This document shows, piece after piece, positions 18,621-28,347 of a stretch of DNA of 64,000 nucleotides. The DNA is from Fen-1245 sp963835535 (lineage in GTDB: Bacteria; Gemmatimonadota; Gemmatimonadetes; Gemmatimonadales; JACORV01), in the NCBI GenBank assembly GCA_963835535.1, contig CAWIFL010000005.1, positions 62,001 to 126,000 on the forward strand. Reading direction: 5' to 3'. The notes below the pieces were generated by a model. It did no database searches. It saw nothing but the letters and a program-made list of their open reading frames with translations, and was not told the origin of the DNA. Made by a program: the position numbers and the translations under genes. How positions within the stretch are numbered: the first letter of the stretch is position 1; the number at the start of each line of letters is the position of its first letter.

Positions 18621-18645
18621 GGCGCGGATAAAGGCCTTGTCGGGG

Positions 18646-18674
18646 TTGAGAGGCCCTGAGGGCTTCCGTATAAT
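18646..18674 (+). promoter_or_regulatory. Sigma-70-type promoter for sprA
   Basis: TTGAGA (18646-18651), a 17-base spacer and a perfect TATAAT (18669-18674) precede the GTG start at 18708. A transcript would begin near 18681 with a leader of about 27 bases. It is the clearest -10 element in the window. Confidence 0.8.
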
Positions 18675-18707
18675 ACCCGGAAGCAGCCGGCCCGAATACT
18701 ACCTCAA

Positions 18708-21700
18708 GTGCGGACGCACGTGACGCGCACGCTCGTCGCGATCACCTCCTTCGTCGTCCTCGCCGCCCCCCCAGTCTCTGCGCAACAGCCTGAGTCGTTG
18801 CGGGGCGTCCCCCCGCTGCGGTTTGCCTCGGACACCCTCGTCCTGGCCCTGCCGGACGCGCTGCTCGGTGCGGGCCGCCTGGTGTTTCCGCGTCCCGATC
18901 CGGCGCAGCTGGCTCAGGTCTGGGCCGACGCGGTCCGGCGTGCGCTCGCCGTGCGGCAGGCGGCCCGCTGGCGCGCGGCGCTGCTGGGCGAGGACAGCAC
19001 CTTCCTCGCCGCCCGGCGCGCGGAGGCGGTCCCGGCTCTCGCTCCGGCGGTGCTGCCGCCGCCCGAGGCGCAGTCCCCGGCCGCGGTGCTGGCGCGCTAC
19101 GCGGACCTCAGCATCCTGCTCAACTCGCGCTTCGAGCTGCGCTACGACCACCTCACGAACCTGCGGTGCCAGCCGTCGGAGACGAACCAGCTCTCCTCGG
19201 GCTGCAGCTCCGGCTTCACGCCGCCGGTCCTGAATCCGCAATTCGACGTCCGCACCGGCGGGGTCATCGGCCAGCGGATCCACATGAACGTGGACTACAA
19301 CTCCGAGAACGAGTTCGAGGCGTCGAACAACATCCAGATCTACTACCAGGGACAGGAGGACGAGATCGTCCGCCGCGTCGAGGTCGGCAACGTGGCGTTC
19401 AAGGTTCCCCCGTCGCGCTTCATCACCGGGGGCATTCCTGCGAACAACTTCGGCTTCCAGGTCGCGGGCGCCGTCGGTCCGATGGACTTTAGCGCCATCT
19501 ACGCGCAACAGAAGGGGAACGTCGTCCGGGACCGCGTCTTCACCGTGGGACAGCAGACCGTGCAGCCACTCGACCGCACGGCGGCCGACCGCGACTTCGA
19601 GCCGGACCGCTTCTTCTTCGTCGCCGACCCGGCCACGCTGCCCGGGTACCCGAGGGTGGACATCCTCAACCTCAACCTCGCGGCGCTCTCCCCGCACGCC
19701 CAGATCCTCCAGGTGCGGGTGTACCGGCGGAACAGCGCCGCCGGGCAGACGACGGTGCAGCAGAGCGTCGGCGGCATCCCCGCCGTGGCCGTGCGCCCCG
19801 ACAGCCCGCAGCGCGCCGGCCCGTTCACCTGGGAGCTGCTGATCGAGGGGCGGGACTACTACCTCGATCCGTCGGGACAGTGGTTCGCCCTCACCAACCG
19901 GCTGGACCTCGACGACTATCTCGCGGTCTCGTACGTCACCGCCGGCCGCGACACGATCGGCACCTTCCCCGCCGCTGCGGCGGCGGGGCGCGTGGACACG
20001 CTGCGGCTGATCCACGAGCCGCGGCGCGGGGCCGACGTGCCCACCTTCCGCTACGAGATGCGCAACGTGTACCGCGTGGGCGGGGTCAACGACGTGGTGC
20101 GCGACGGCGTTCAGCTGCGGATCGTCGTGGGGCAGTCGGAGCGTCCGGCGTCCGGCGCCGCCACCTTCCTGGCACTGCTCGGAGTGGCGCAGACGAGCGA
20201 CCAGACCACCTTCGACCAGTTCAACCGCCTCTTCCCGCGGCAGCGTGACCCGCTGGGCGGCTCGCCGCTGCGCGACCTGTTCGTGGTCTTCCCCACGCTG
20301 CAGCCGTTCGCCGACAGCACCGTCCTGCCGGCGCAGTACCGCAACGACTCGCTGTACCGGACGCCGACCTACCTGCTGCTGACGCAGGGGCCGACACCGC
20401 TCTACCAGCTGCAGCTCCACTACGACGCGACGGGCGGAGGCGACCGGGGCCAGCTCTCCCTCGGCGCGGTCCAGGTCCGGCCCGGGAGCGAGCACCTCAC
20501 CGTGAACGGCGTGGCGCTCGTGCCCAACGTGGACTACACGATCAACTACGAGATCGGGCAGGTGACCTTCCTCCACCCGGACTCGCTCTTCCCCGGCCCG
20601 ACCAACGTGACGGTGCAGTACGAGGAGCAGCCGGCGTTCGCCATCGCGCCGACCTCGATCTACGGCGCGCAGACCCGCTTCGACCTCGGGGACCACGGCT
20701 CGGTGACGGCGCTCGGGCTGCTGCAGCAGCAGCAGACCACCTTCACGCGGCCGACCCTCGGCTTCGAGCCGCAGTCCAACTTCATCGGCGGGATCTCGGG
20801 GAACTTCCGCTTCGAGCCGATGGGGCTCACGCGGCTCCTGAACAACCTCGGGCTGGTCCACACCGATGCGCCGTCGCTGGTCACGCTCGACGCGGAGCTG
20901 GCCACCTCGCGGCCCTCGCCCAACCAGCTCGGCATGGCCTGGGTCGAGACGTTCGAGGAGGAGGGCGGGACCTTCCTGCCCCTCACCGAGAACTCCTGGC
21001 AGATCGGCAGCCGGCCGGCGTCGGACCTCGGCCTCGGCGCCACCGGGATCGGCGCGGCCGGCGGGTTCTTCGATGCGGACGCCGCCTCGATCGTCTGGCA
21101 GAACCTGATCACCACGCCGAGCGGGATCGTCCGGTTCACCGCCACCGACATCGATCCGTCCATCGTGCTGCAGGGCACCGGCCAGACGGCCGAGACGGTG
21201 TTGTGGCTCACGCTGCAGCCCGACTCGGTGGGCGGCCTGCCGGATCCGAAGACCGGGCGGCCGCGGTGGCTCCTGCCACACACCGGCAGCCCCCGCTGGC
21301 GGTCGATCACCACGCCGCTCTCCACTACGGGATTGGATCTCTCGCGGGTGGAGTACCTCGAGTTCTGGGTCTTCGAGGATCCGCAGCATCCGGCGCGCGA
21401 CCTCGGCACGTCGATCGTCTTCGATTTCGGGCGCGTCTACGAGGACGCCGTGGCCTTCGTGCCGCAGGCCTTCACGGTCGACGCGCAGGGCGACACGATC
21501 TACTCCGGCCGGCGGCGGATCGGCGAAGGGCACCTCCAGACCGAGCGGGACACCCTGACCAACACTTGGAACGCCGCCACCAACGACAACGGAATCCTCG
21601 GCGCGGTCGCCGACAGCATCGTGGACGCGCGCAGCGGCGCGGTGGTACGCAACCTGCCCCTGTGCCAGTCGGCGCTCGGCGGCGGGCTGGTCGTCTACCC

Positions 21701-24700
21701 GTGGGGCGACCAGCGCGCGCAGTGCAGCCGCCACAACGGCATCCCCGACAGCGACGATCTCGACGGCGACGGCCACCTCGACACGCTGGTCGCCGCCGTC
21801 CAAGAGAGCTACTTCCGCTACGTCTTCCGCGTCGGCGATCCCAAGTACTACGTGCGCGACGGTGGGCCGGCGGACTCCGCGGGCGGGCGCTGGCGCCTCT
21901 ACCGCATTCCGTTCCGGACGGACACGGTGCAGGTCGGGACCCCCGACATCCGGCAGATCCGCGCCCTCCGCATGACGGTGATCGTGCCCGAGGAGCCGAG
22001 TGGCGAGCAGGCGGCCTACCTCGCGCTCGCCCGGGTCGAATTGGTCGGGGCGCCCTGGGTCAAGCGCGCCGAGACGCCGATCGCGGGAATCTTCGGCTCG
22101 GTCGGCGCGGCGCACGGCGAGGTCGTCGCGAGCGTGGTGAGCACGGAGAACCGCAACGACCTCGGCTACGTGTCGCCCCCCGGAACGGTGGACCAGGGCG
22201 CGACCACCACCGGCGCCCTGCAGCTCGGCACGGTCCAGATCAACGAGACTTCGCTGCGGGTCATCGGGCGCGACGTGCGGCCGGGGGAGCGGGCCGAGGC
22301 GTTCTACCGGTTCCCCGAGGGCCAGCGGAACTTCCTCGGGTACCGGCAGCTGCGGGTGTGGGCGCGGGGCCGGGGCAGCGGGTGGGACAACGACCAGCTC
22401 TCGTTCTACATCAAGGTCGCGCAGGACGAGAACAACTTCTACATGTTCCGCGCCCACGTGCACGCCGGCACCTGGCTGCCGGAGCTGACGGTGGACTTCA
22501 CCCACTGGTTGACGCTGCGCGCCGACATCGAGCGCCGGTTCCTCAGCGGCCAGCCGCCGTCGGGAGCCGCGGCGTGCGGCGGAGACACCCTGGCCTACGT
22601 CGCGTGCGACAGCACCCGCTCCTACATCGTGCACGTGCGCAATCCCGGGGTCGCCCCGCCCAACCTGGCGAGCGTGGCGGAACTGGCCGTCGGGTTCGTG
22701 CGCGACAGCGGCGCTTCCACCGACAGCGCCGAGGTGTGGGTGGACGACATCCGGCTGGCGCAGGTGGTGAACGACCCGGGCTACGCCGGCGCGCTCAACC
22801 TGCGGGTCGTGGCGGCCGACTTGGGGGATCTGACGGTCGCGATGTCGCGACGCGACCCCCAGTTCCGCCAGCTCGGCGACAACCCGACGTACACGACCAG
22901 CTCGCAGTTCAGCCTCGGCACCACCGTGCGGCTGGAGCGGTTCGGGTTGGACCGGCTCGGCTTGATCGCGCCATTCTCGATGCAGCTGGACCGCACCTCG
23001 GACGACCCGTACTACCTGGAGGGCACCGACGTGCTGGCGGGCCCGCTGGCGGGGCTGCGCCGGCCGCAGACGTCGACGGCCACGTACAACCTGATGCTCC
23101 GGCGCTCGCGGCGCGGCACGAAGTGGTGGCAGCGCTGGATCGTGGACAACCTCGGGCTGTCGGCGTCGTACTCGAACGCGACCTCGACCACCTCGCTCGC
23201 GCAGAGCTCTTCCGGGCTCTGGAACCTCAACGGCGACTACGCGGCGCTCCCCGCCGACCGCAGCTTCCACTTCGTGCCGAGCTTCCTGACGCGGCTGCTG
23301 CGGGCGATTCCCCTGCTGGGGCGGGCCGACTTCGTGCGCGGGCTGGACGACGCGCGACTGCGCTGGAGCCCGGCGTCCGTCCGGTTCACGTCCGGGTTCA
23401 CCACGTCGCACGCCGAGCTGGAGACGTTCCGCGTCCCGATCGCGACCGTGAGCGACACGCTGGCTACCTCGGTCCGGACGCTGGCGGCGGCCTTCCGCAA
23501 CCAGGCGAGCGTCGAGTTCCGGCCGCTGCGCTCCGCCACGATCGGGATGGACTACGCCTCGACCCGGGACCTGAAGGACTACGGCGACACCACGACGATG
23601 GGCATCCTGACGCACCAGGCGGCGCGGCGCTTCGGGGGGATCAACGTGGGCTTCGAGCGCGACCGCTCGATCGGCACGCACTTCACCTGGACGCCGAACC
23701 TCTTCTCGTGGCTGCGGCCCCGGTTCAACACGACGTCGACCTTCCTCCTGACGCGCGACCCCAACGGCGCGGCCCCGGAGCGCACCGTGGGAGACACGGC
23801 CGGCGCGTTCCGGCTGCCGACCGCGTTCACCAACGCCCGCTCGACCGACCTCGGGGCGTCGGTGGATTTCACGCGCCTGCTCAAGGTGATGTTCGGCGAC
23901 ACCGCGCACGTCGTGAGGCTGCTCGACCGGTTCAGCCCGCTCGACGTCTCGACGCACACGGACCGGCGCTCCCAGTTCGACCTCCCGGGCTTCGACCCTG
24001 CGCTGGACTACGAGCTCGGGCTGGGGAGCGTAGGGGCCTTCCGGAGCTCGGACGGCCGCCTGGCGACCTACGCCTCGGACTCCCGCCAGACGCGGCTCGC
24101 CTCGGGACTGCGGCTGCCGCTCGGCTTCTCGATGGTGGCCGCCTATTCGGTCGGCCGGCAGCAGGGATGGTACGAGCGTGGCGACGGCCAGTCGGAGAAC
24201 CGGGAGGACGACACGCAGTGGCCGGACCTGACCGGCCGCTGGACGTGGTCGCCGAAGGGCGGCTTCCTCAAGGACGTGCTCTCGAGCGTGAGCGCCTCGG
24301 CGGCCGTGCAGGTGCGCAGGGCCGCGACGGTGCAGCCGCCGCTCGAGCTGCTCCTCGACACCTCGAGCGCGGCGACCGCCTCGACCAACGAAGTCAGCGG
24401 CCTGCTGGAGTCCCGGTCGTACCCGCTGTCGCTGGCGATCACCTGGGCGGAGCACGTCACCACCAGCGTGACCTGGAACACCAGCAGCATCCTGAACGAA
24501 AGCGCCGGCAACGCCACGCACACCGACCGGCAGGATGCGTCGGCGGCGCTGCTGTTCTCCTTCCGGATGCCGAAGGATCTCCTGCCGCTCCCCTCCGACA
24601 TCCGCACGGCGTTGCGGTACGCGCAGAGCACCGACGACGGCTGCCTGACGCTGGCCGGCGGCGCGGACTGCGTCACGATCTCGAGCGCGTCGCGCCGCCA

Positions 24701-24860
24701 GTTCAACTTCTCGATGGACACCGACATGCCCCCCAACGTCTCCGCCGGCATCTCCGTCGGTTACATTCTCACGGAGGATGCGCACATCGACCGCAAGTAC
24801 GCCCAGCTGGTGGTCACCGCCTCGGTGACGGTCCACTTCCAGGCGGGGACGCCGCGATGA
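18708..24860 (+). CDS. sprA: SprA-like giant outer-membrane translocon protein (type IX secretion)
   Basis: The 2050-residue protein has a signal peptide (TRTLVAITSFVVLAAPPVSA, next residue Gln). In Bacteroidota SprA is the 36-strand barrel through which type IX substrates leave the cell. Family-like features are the repeated beta-rich body, the block LGFEPQSNFIGGISGNFRFE with LTRLLNNLGLVHTDAPSLVT, the WVETFEEEGG segment (like the SprA DDFE region), paired WRSI and WRLYRIPF jellyroll-like strands, and a C-terminal run of barrel strands ending VTVHFQAG. Length is near the 2300-2500 usual in Bacteroidota. No other type IX genes are visible. The gene has a strong promoter and overlaps the next gene by ATGA. 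A family match is likely; secretion function in this host is inference. Confidence 0.85.
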   Translation: MRTHVTRTLVAITSFVVLAAPPVSAQQPESLRGVPPLRFASDTLVLALPDALLGAGRLVFPRPDPAQLAQVWADAVRRALAVRQAARWRAALLGEDSTFLAARRAEAVPALAPAVLPPPEAQSPAAVLARYADLSILLNSRFELRYDHLTNLRCQPSETNQLSSGCSSGFTPPVLNPQFDVRTGGVIGQRIHMNVDYNSENEFEASNNIQIYYQGQEDEIVRRVEVGNVAFKVPPSRFITGGIPANNFGFQVAGAVGPMDFSAIYAQQKGNVVRDRVFTVGQQTVQPLDRTAADRDFEPDRFFFVADPATLPGYPRVDILNLNLAALSPHAQILQVRVYRRNSAAGQTTVQQSVGGIPAVAVRPDSPQRAGPFTWELLIEGRDYYLDPSGQWFALTNRLDLDDYLAVSYVTAGRDTIGTFPAAAAAGRVDTLRLIHEPRRGADVPTFRYEMRNVYRVGGVNDVVRDGVQLRIVVGQSERPASGAATFLALLGVAQTSDQTTFDQFNRLFPRQRDPLGGSPLRDLFVVFPTLQPFADSTVLPAQYRNDSLYRTPTYLLLTQGPTPLYQLQLHYDATGGGDRGQLSLGAVQVRPGSEHLTVNGVALVPNVDYTINYEIGQVTFLHPDSLFPGPTNVTVQYEEQPAFAIAPTSIYGAQTRFDLGDHGSVTALGLLQQQQTTFTRPTLGFEPQSNFIGGISGNFRFEPMGLTRLLNNLGLVHTDAPSLVTLDAELATSRPSPNQLGMAWVETFEEEGGTFLPLTENSWQIGSRPASDLGLGATGIGAAGGFFDADAASIVWQNLITTPSGIVRFTATDIDPSIVLQGTGQTAETVLWLTLQPDSVGGLPDPKTGRPRWLLPHTGSPRWRSITTPLSTTGLDLSRVEYLEFWVFEDPQHPARDLGTSIVFDFGRVYEDAVAFVPQAFTVDAQGDTIYSGRRRIGEGHLQTERDTLTNTWNAATNDNGILGAVADSIVDARSGAVVRNLPLCQSALGGGLVVYPWGDQRAQCSRHNGIPDSDDLDGDGHLDTLVAAVQESYFRYVFRVGDPKYYVRDGGPADSAGGRWRLYRIPFRTDTVQVGTPDIRQIRALRMTVIVPEEPSGEQAAYLALARVELVGAPWVKRAETPIAGIFGSVGAAHGEVVASVVSTENRNDLGYVSPPGTVDQGATTTGALQLGTVQINETSLRVIGRDVRPGERAEAFYRFPEGQRNFLGYRQLRVWARGRGSGWDNDQLSFYIKVAQDENNFYMFRAHVHAGTWLPELTVDFTHWLTLRADIERRFLSGQPPSGAAACGGDTLAYVACDSTRSYIVHVRNPGVAPPNLASVAELAVGFVRDSGASTDSAEVWVDDIRLAQVVNDPGYAGALNLRVVAADLGDLTVAMSRRDPQFRQLGDNPTYTTSSQFSLGTTVRLERFGLDRLGLIAPFSMQLDRTSDDPYYLEGTDVLAGPLAGLRRPQTSTATYNLMLRRSRRGTKWWQRWIVDNLGLSASYSNATSTTSLAQSSSGLWNLNGDYAALPADRSFHFVPSFLTRLLRAIPLLGRADFVRGLDDARLRWSPASVRFTSGFTTSHAELETFRVPIATVSDTLATSVRTLAAAFRNQASVEFRPLRSATIGMDYASTRDLKDYGDTTTMGILTHQAARRFGGINVGFERDRSIGTHFTWTPNLFSWLRPRFNTTSTFLLTRDPNGAAPERTVGDTAGAFRLPTAFTNARSTDLGASVDFTRLLKVMFGDTAHVVRLLDRFSPLDVSTHTDRRSQFDLPGFDPALDYELGLGSVGAFRSSDGRLATYASDSRQTRLASGLRLPLGFSMVAAYSVGRQQGWYERGDGQSENREDDTQWPDLTGRWTWSPKGGFLKDVLSSVSASAAVQVRRAATVQPPLELLLDTSSAATASTNEVSGLLESRSYPLSLAITWAEHVTTSVTWNTSSILNESAGNATHTDRQDASAALLFSFRMPKDLLPLPSDIRTALRYAQSTDDGCLTLAGGADCVTISSASRRQFNFSMDTDMPPNVSAGISVGYILTEDAHIDRKYAQLVVTASVTVHFQAGTPR

Positions 24861-25768
24861 GACCTTCCTGGCTTTTGGTGGTGGCAGTGGTCGGCGTCTC
24901 GTGCCACAGCCGCTCGTCGGAGGCGCTGCAGCGGTTCGACGCCGCCCAGGCGATGCAGTGGGTCCGGTTCCAGGTCGCGGCGGGCCCGCGCGTGCCGGGG
25001 ATGCCGGGGCACAAGGCGATCGCCGACTGGCTCGAGCGCGAGCTCAAGGCCCGGGCGGACAGCGTCGAGGTCCAGGCGTTCACCCACGTCACCGCATCGG
25101 GCAGGAAGCTCGAGCTGGCCAACATCCTCGCCCGCTTCCGCCCGGCGGATCCCAACCGGATCCTCTACGTGACCCACTGGGACACGCGCCCGGTCGCCGA
25201 AAACGACCCCGATCCCGCGAAGCGGTCGACCCCGATCCCCGGCGCGAACGACGGCGCGTCCGGCACCGCCATGCAGCTGGAATTGGCCGACGCGCTGAAG
25301 CAGGTGCCGCCGTCGGTCGGTGTGGACCTGCTGTTCGTGGACGGAGAGGACTACGGGTCGTTCGACGACGCCGACAGCCTGAAGGACGTGCTCATCGGCT
25401 CGCGCTATTTCGCCGAGCACCTCCCCGCCGGCTATCACCCGCTGTTCGGCGTGCTGTGGGACATGATCGGCGGATTCAACCAGAAGATCTACCAGGAGGG
25501 CTACTCGCTGGACCGGGCTCCCGAGGTGGTCGAGCGCGTCTGGCGGGCCGCCGAAGACCTCGGGCTCCAGCGCATGTTCAGCCCCCTCAACGGCGGCTAC
25601 ATCACGGACGACCACGTGCCGCTGCTGGAGAAGGGCATCCGCATCATCGACGTGATCGGCTTCGAGAACTACCGCGAGTGGCATCACACCACGCAGGACA
25701 CCCTAGACAAGGTGTCGGAAGCGACGCTCGGGCAGATCGGCCGCCTGGCGCTGGCGCTGCTGCGCTGA
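24857..25768 (+). CDS. M28-family lipoprotein, probable glutaminyl-peptide cyclotransferase
   Basis: The 303-residue protein has a lipobox (VVGVSC, Cys about residue 16), so it should be membrane-anchored on the periplasmic side. Zinc-site motifs of the M28 fold are present: His in THWDTRP, Asp in GANDGASG, the acidic pair in FVDGEDYG, Asp in LWDMIGG and His in TDDHVPL. The block THWDTRPVAENDPD with GANDGASGTAMQLELA and DGEDYG, plus EWHHTTQDTLDKV near the end, matches glutaminyl cyclases better than aminopeptidases. Such enzymes turn N-terminal Gln into pyroglutamate. The ATG overlaps the sprA stop, so the two are co-translated. A plain M28 aminopeptidase remains possible. Confidence 0.8.
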   Translation: MRPSWLLVVAVVGVSCHSRSSEALQRFDAAQAMQWVRFQVAAGPRVPGMPGHKAIADWLERELKARADSVEVQAFTHVTASGRKLELANILARFRPADPNRILYVTHWDTRPVAENDPDPAKRSTPIPGANDGASGTAMQLELADALKQVPPSVGVDLLFVDGEDYGSFDDADSLKDVLIGSRYFAEHLPAGYHPLFGVLWDMIGGFNQKIYQEGYSLDRAPEVVERVWRAAEDLGLQRMFSPLNGGYITDDHVPLLEKGIRIIDVIGFENYREWHHTTQDTLDKVSEATLGQIGRLALALLR

Positions 25769-25772
25769 TTCG

Positions 25773-25805
25773 CCACGCGCCGCGTCCGTCGGGACCGCGG
25801 CGTGG
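25773..25805. terminator. GC-rich hairpin after the M28 gene
   Basis: CCACGC..CGCG and CGCGGCGTGG pair around an 11-base loop with one small bulge. There is no T run. It lies between the M28 stop (25768) and the HhH gene start (25831) and may slow or end transcription of the sprA unit. Confidence 0.35.
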
Positions 25806-25830
25806 ACGGGAGCCGGCGTAGCTTGCGCCC

Positions 25831-26535
25831 GTGCTCACGAGGGACGAGCGCCGGGCGCTGATCTTCCTCGCCGTCGTCACCGCGGCGGGGGCCGTGATCC
25901 GCGCGACGCGGGGCGCCGCCGCCGGCAGCGTGGCGGCGGCGGTGGCTCCCGACCTCCCGGGCGAGGACCTGGTCGCTCAGGCGGCGCTCTCGCGCCAGGC
26001 CGAGGCGGCGCAGCGGCCCCTCGCGCCGGGCGAGCGCGTGGACGTGGACCGTGCGAGCGAGGCCGAGCTGGAGCGGCTGCCGCGCGTCGGGAAGCGGCTC
26101 GCACAGCGGATCGAGGCGGACCGCCGGATCAACGGGCCCTTCGGCTCCCTGGCGGGGCTCGGGCGCGTTCCCGGCGTGAGCTCCGGGCTGCTCCGCGCGC
26201 TCACGCCGTGCGTCACGTTCGGTGGAGTCCCGCCTCTGGCGGCGGAGTTCTCACCGGGGTCCCCGGAAGCGAGGACGCCTGCCGCGCCGGCACCCTCCTC
26301 GGGTGCGGCGGGAAGGGGGAACGGCGGAGCCGCCTGCGCGGCGCAGATCGCAGTGAACCGCGCCACGCGCGAGGAGCTGCTGTGCCTCCCCGGGATCGGA
26401 ACCGCCCTCGCCGCGCGGATCGTCGCCGAACGGGACGCGCACGGGCCCTTCCGCGACATCGCCGATCTGGCGCGGGTTCCGGGGATCGGACCGGCCCGGA
26501 TCGAGCACGTGAAGGGACATGTCACAATCCCTTGA
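25831..26535 (+). CDS. ComEA-like protein with two helix-hairpin-helix domains
   Basis: The 234-residue protein has an N-terminal membrane helix (about residues 9-26), then two ComEA-type HhH DNA-binding domains. The first (about residues 68-130) holds VDVDRASEAELERLPRVGKR; the second (about 170-234) holds VNRATREELLCLPGIGTALA, HGPFRDIADLARVPGIGP and a short tail. An Ala/Pro/Gly linker of about 35 residues joins them. ComEA binds incoming DNA in the periplasm during natural transformation. Most ComEA proteins have only one HhH domain, so this is a tandem form. It is followed directly by pilB, whose promoter overlaps its stop, supporting a pilus-competence link. Confidence 0.8.
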   Translation: MLTRDERRALIFLAVVTAAGAVIRATRGAAAGSVAAAVAPDLPGEDLVAQAALSRQAEAAQRPLAPGERVDVDRASEAELERLPRVGKRLAQRIEADRRINGPFGSLAGLGRVPGVSSGLLRALTPCVTFGGVPPLAAEFSPGSPEARTPAAPAPSSGAAGRGNGGAACAAQIAVNRATREELLCLPGIGTALAARIVAERDAHGPFRDIADLARVPGIGPARIEHVKGHVTIP

Positions 26536-26559
26536 CAGAGGGGGTCTCGCCCGTACTAT
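26532..26559 (+). promoter_or_regulatory. Sigma-70-type promoter for pilBTC
   Basis: Consensus TTGACA (26532-26537), a 16-base spacer and TACTAT (26554-26559) overlap the stop of the HhH gene and precede the pilB ATG at 26616. The predicted leader is about 50 bases. Confidence 0.65.
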
Positions 26560-26615
26560 TCCCGATTGTTCCTTAGGCGTAGCGCGTCTTTCCCTTTCCC
26601 ACTCGGCTCGATACG

Positions 26616-28343
26616 ATGCCGGCACCAGCGACGGCTCCTGGCGATCGTCTTGGCGATCTGCTCGTCCGCGAAGGCCTGATCACCAAAGACCAGCTCGACA
26701 AGGCACTCCAGGAACAAAAAAGCAGCGGCCAACGCCTCGGTTACAACCTGGTGAAGATGGGGTTCATCCAGGAAACCGAGATCACCAAGATGCTCGCCCG
26801 GCAGTATCGCATGCCGGCGGTGGACTTGGCGCGCTTCGAGGTGGATCCGAAGATCGTCAAGATGATCCCCGCGGACGTGGCGTTGAAGCACCTGGTGCTG
26901 CCCCTCAAGCGCGAGGGCCGCACCCTCACGGTCGCGATGGCGGATCCGACCAACCTCACCGTCCTGGACGACCTGAAGTTCATCACCCGCTACGACATCT
27001 TCCCGGTCATCGCGGGCGAGTACACCCTGCGGACCGCCATCGACAAGTACTACGAGCAGGTGGACCAGCAGCTCGACTCGCTGCTCAAGGACATCGAGGA
27101 CGAGGAGGCCGAGGGCGAGTTCGAGGTCGTCGAGCAGAAGGAAGACGAGGCGGAGACCGGCACGGGCATCGGCGCGGACGACGCGCCGGTCGTGAAGCTG
27201 ATCAACGCGATCCTGACGGACGCGGTGAAGCGGGGGGCGTCCGACGTCCACATCGAGCCGTTCGAGCACGAGATCCGGGTGCGTTACCGCATCGACGGCG
27301 CGCTCCAGGAGGTCATGAAGCCGCCGATGAAGCTCAAGGCGGCCCTGACCAGCCGCATCAAGATCATGTCGTCGCTGAACATCGCGGAGCGCCGCGTGCC
27401 GCAGGACGGGCGCATCAAGCTGAAGATGGGCAAGCGGGTGATCGACTTCCGCGTCTCGACGCTGCCGGTGCTGTTCGGCGAGAAGATCGTGATGCGGATC
27501 CTCGACAAGGGGAACCTCACGCTCGACCTGTCGAAGTTCGGGTTCGAGCCCAAGTCGGAGGCGGACCTCCTCAAGGCGATCCTGAATCCCTACGGGATGG
27601 TGCTGGTGACGGGCCCGACCGGCTCGGGAAAGACGACCACCCTGTACTCGGCGCTGTCGCGGATCAACACGATCGAAGTCAACATCATGACCGCCGAGGA
27701 CCCGGTCGAGTACAACCTGATGGGGATTAACCAGGTGCTGGTCCGCAACGAGGTCGGGATGACCTTTGCGGCGGCGTTGAAGGCGTTCCTCCGCCAGGAT
27801 CCGAACATCATCATGGTGGGGGAGATCCGCGACATCGAGACCGGCGGCATCGCGATCAAGGCGGCGCTCACCGGGCACCTCGTGCTGAGCACCCTGCACA
27901 CCAACGACGCCCCGTCGACCATCACCCGCATGATCGACATGGGCATCGAGCCGTTCAACGTCGCGTCCGCCGTCAACCTGATCGTCGCGCAGCGGCTGGT
28001 GCGGCGCATCTGCAAGGAGTGCAAGGCGGAGCACGCGTACGAGCCGGAGGAGCTGAAGGCGCTCGGCGGCGACACGAAGGAGTTCGAAGGGATTACCTTC
28101 CAGAAGGGCGCGGGGTGCGACGCCTGCGGCGGGACCGGGTACAAGGGGCGGGCGGGGCTGTACGAGGTCATGTCGCTCTCGCATGAGCTCCGGCGCATGA
28201 TCCTCAAGGGTGCCTCCACCACAGAGCTCTCGGAGCAGGCGGTCAAGGAAGGCATGCTCACCCTGCGGATGGACGGACTGGTCAAGATCCGCAAGGGCGT
28301 CACCACCCTCGAAGAAGTGGTCAAGGAAACGGCGGTAGCGTAG
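26616..28343 (+). CDS. pilB: Type IV pilus assembly ATPase PilB
   Basis: This 575-residue ATPase drives pilus extension. An N-terminal MshEN-type domain (about residues 10-160, with the repeat-like LVREGLITKDQLDKALQEQ) precedes an acidic linker. The secretion ATPase core then shows DVHIEPFEHEIRVRYRIDG, Walker A GPTGSGKTTT at residues 333-342, the Asp box, Walker B MVGEIRDIETG and the His box TLHTNDAPSTITRM. The zinc tetracysteine of the assembly-type ATPases is complete (Cys466, 469, 501, 504), which separates it from PilT. The ATG at 26616 follows its own promoter; pilT begins four bases after the stop. Confidence 0.97.
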   Translation: MPAPATAPGDRLGDLLVREGLITKDQLDKALQEQKSSGQRLGYNLVKMGFIQETEITKMLARQYRMPAVDLARFEVDPKIVKMIPADVALKHLVLPLKREGRTLTVAMADPTNLTVLDDLKFITRYDIFPVIAGEYTLRTAIDKYYEQVDQQLDSLLKDIEDEEAEGEFEVVEQKEDEAETGTGIGADDAPVVKLINAILTDAVKRGASDVHIEPFEHEIRVRYRIDGALQEVMKPPMKLKAALTSRIKIMSSLNIAERRVPQDGRIKLKMGKRVIDFRVSTLPVLFGEKIVMRILDKGNLTLDLSKFGFEPKSEADLLKAILNPYGMVLVTGPTGSGKTTTLYSALSRINTIEVNIMTAEDPVEYNLMGINQVLVRNEVGMTFAAALKAFLRQDPNIIMVGEIRDIETGGIAIKAALTGHLVLSTLHTNDAPSTITRMIDMGIEPFNVASAVNLIVAQRLVRRICKECKAEHAYEPEELKALGGDTKEFEGITFQKGAGCDACGGTGYKGRAGLYEVMSLSHELRRMILKGASTTELSEQAVKEGMLTLRMDGLVKIRKGVTTLEEVVKETAVA

Positions 28344-28347
28344 ACAC

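Noticed and set aside
18699..24836. A 2045-codon open frame on the minus strand opposite sprA
   Set aside because: It mirrors sprA, is extremely rich in Arg/Gly/Ala/Val/Glu with no motif, and has no ribosome site; it is an effect of GC-rich codon use on the coding strand.
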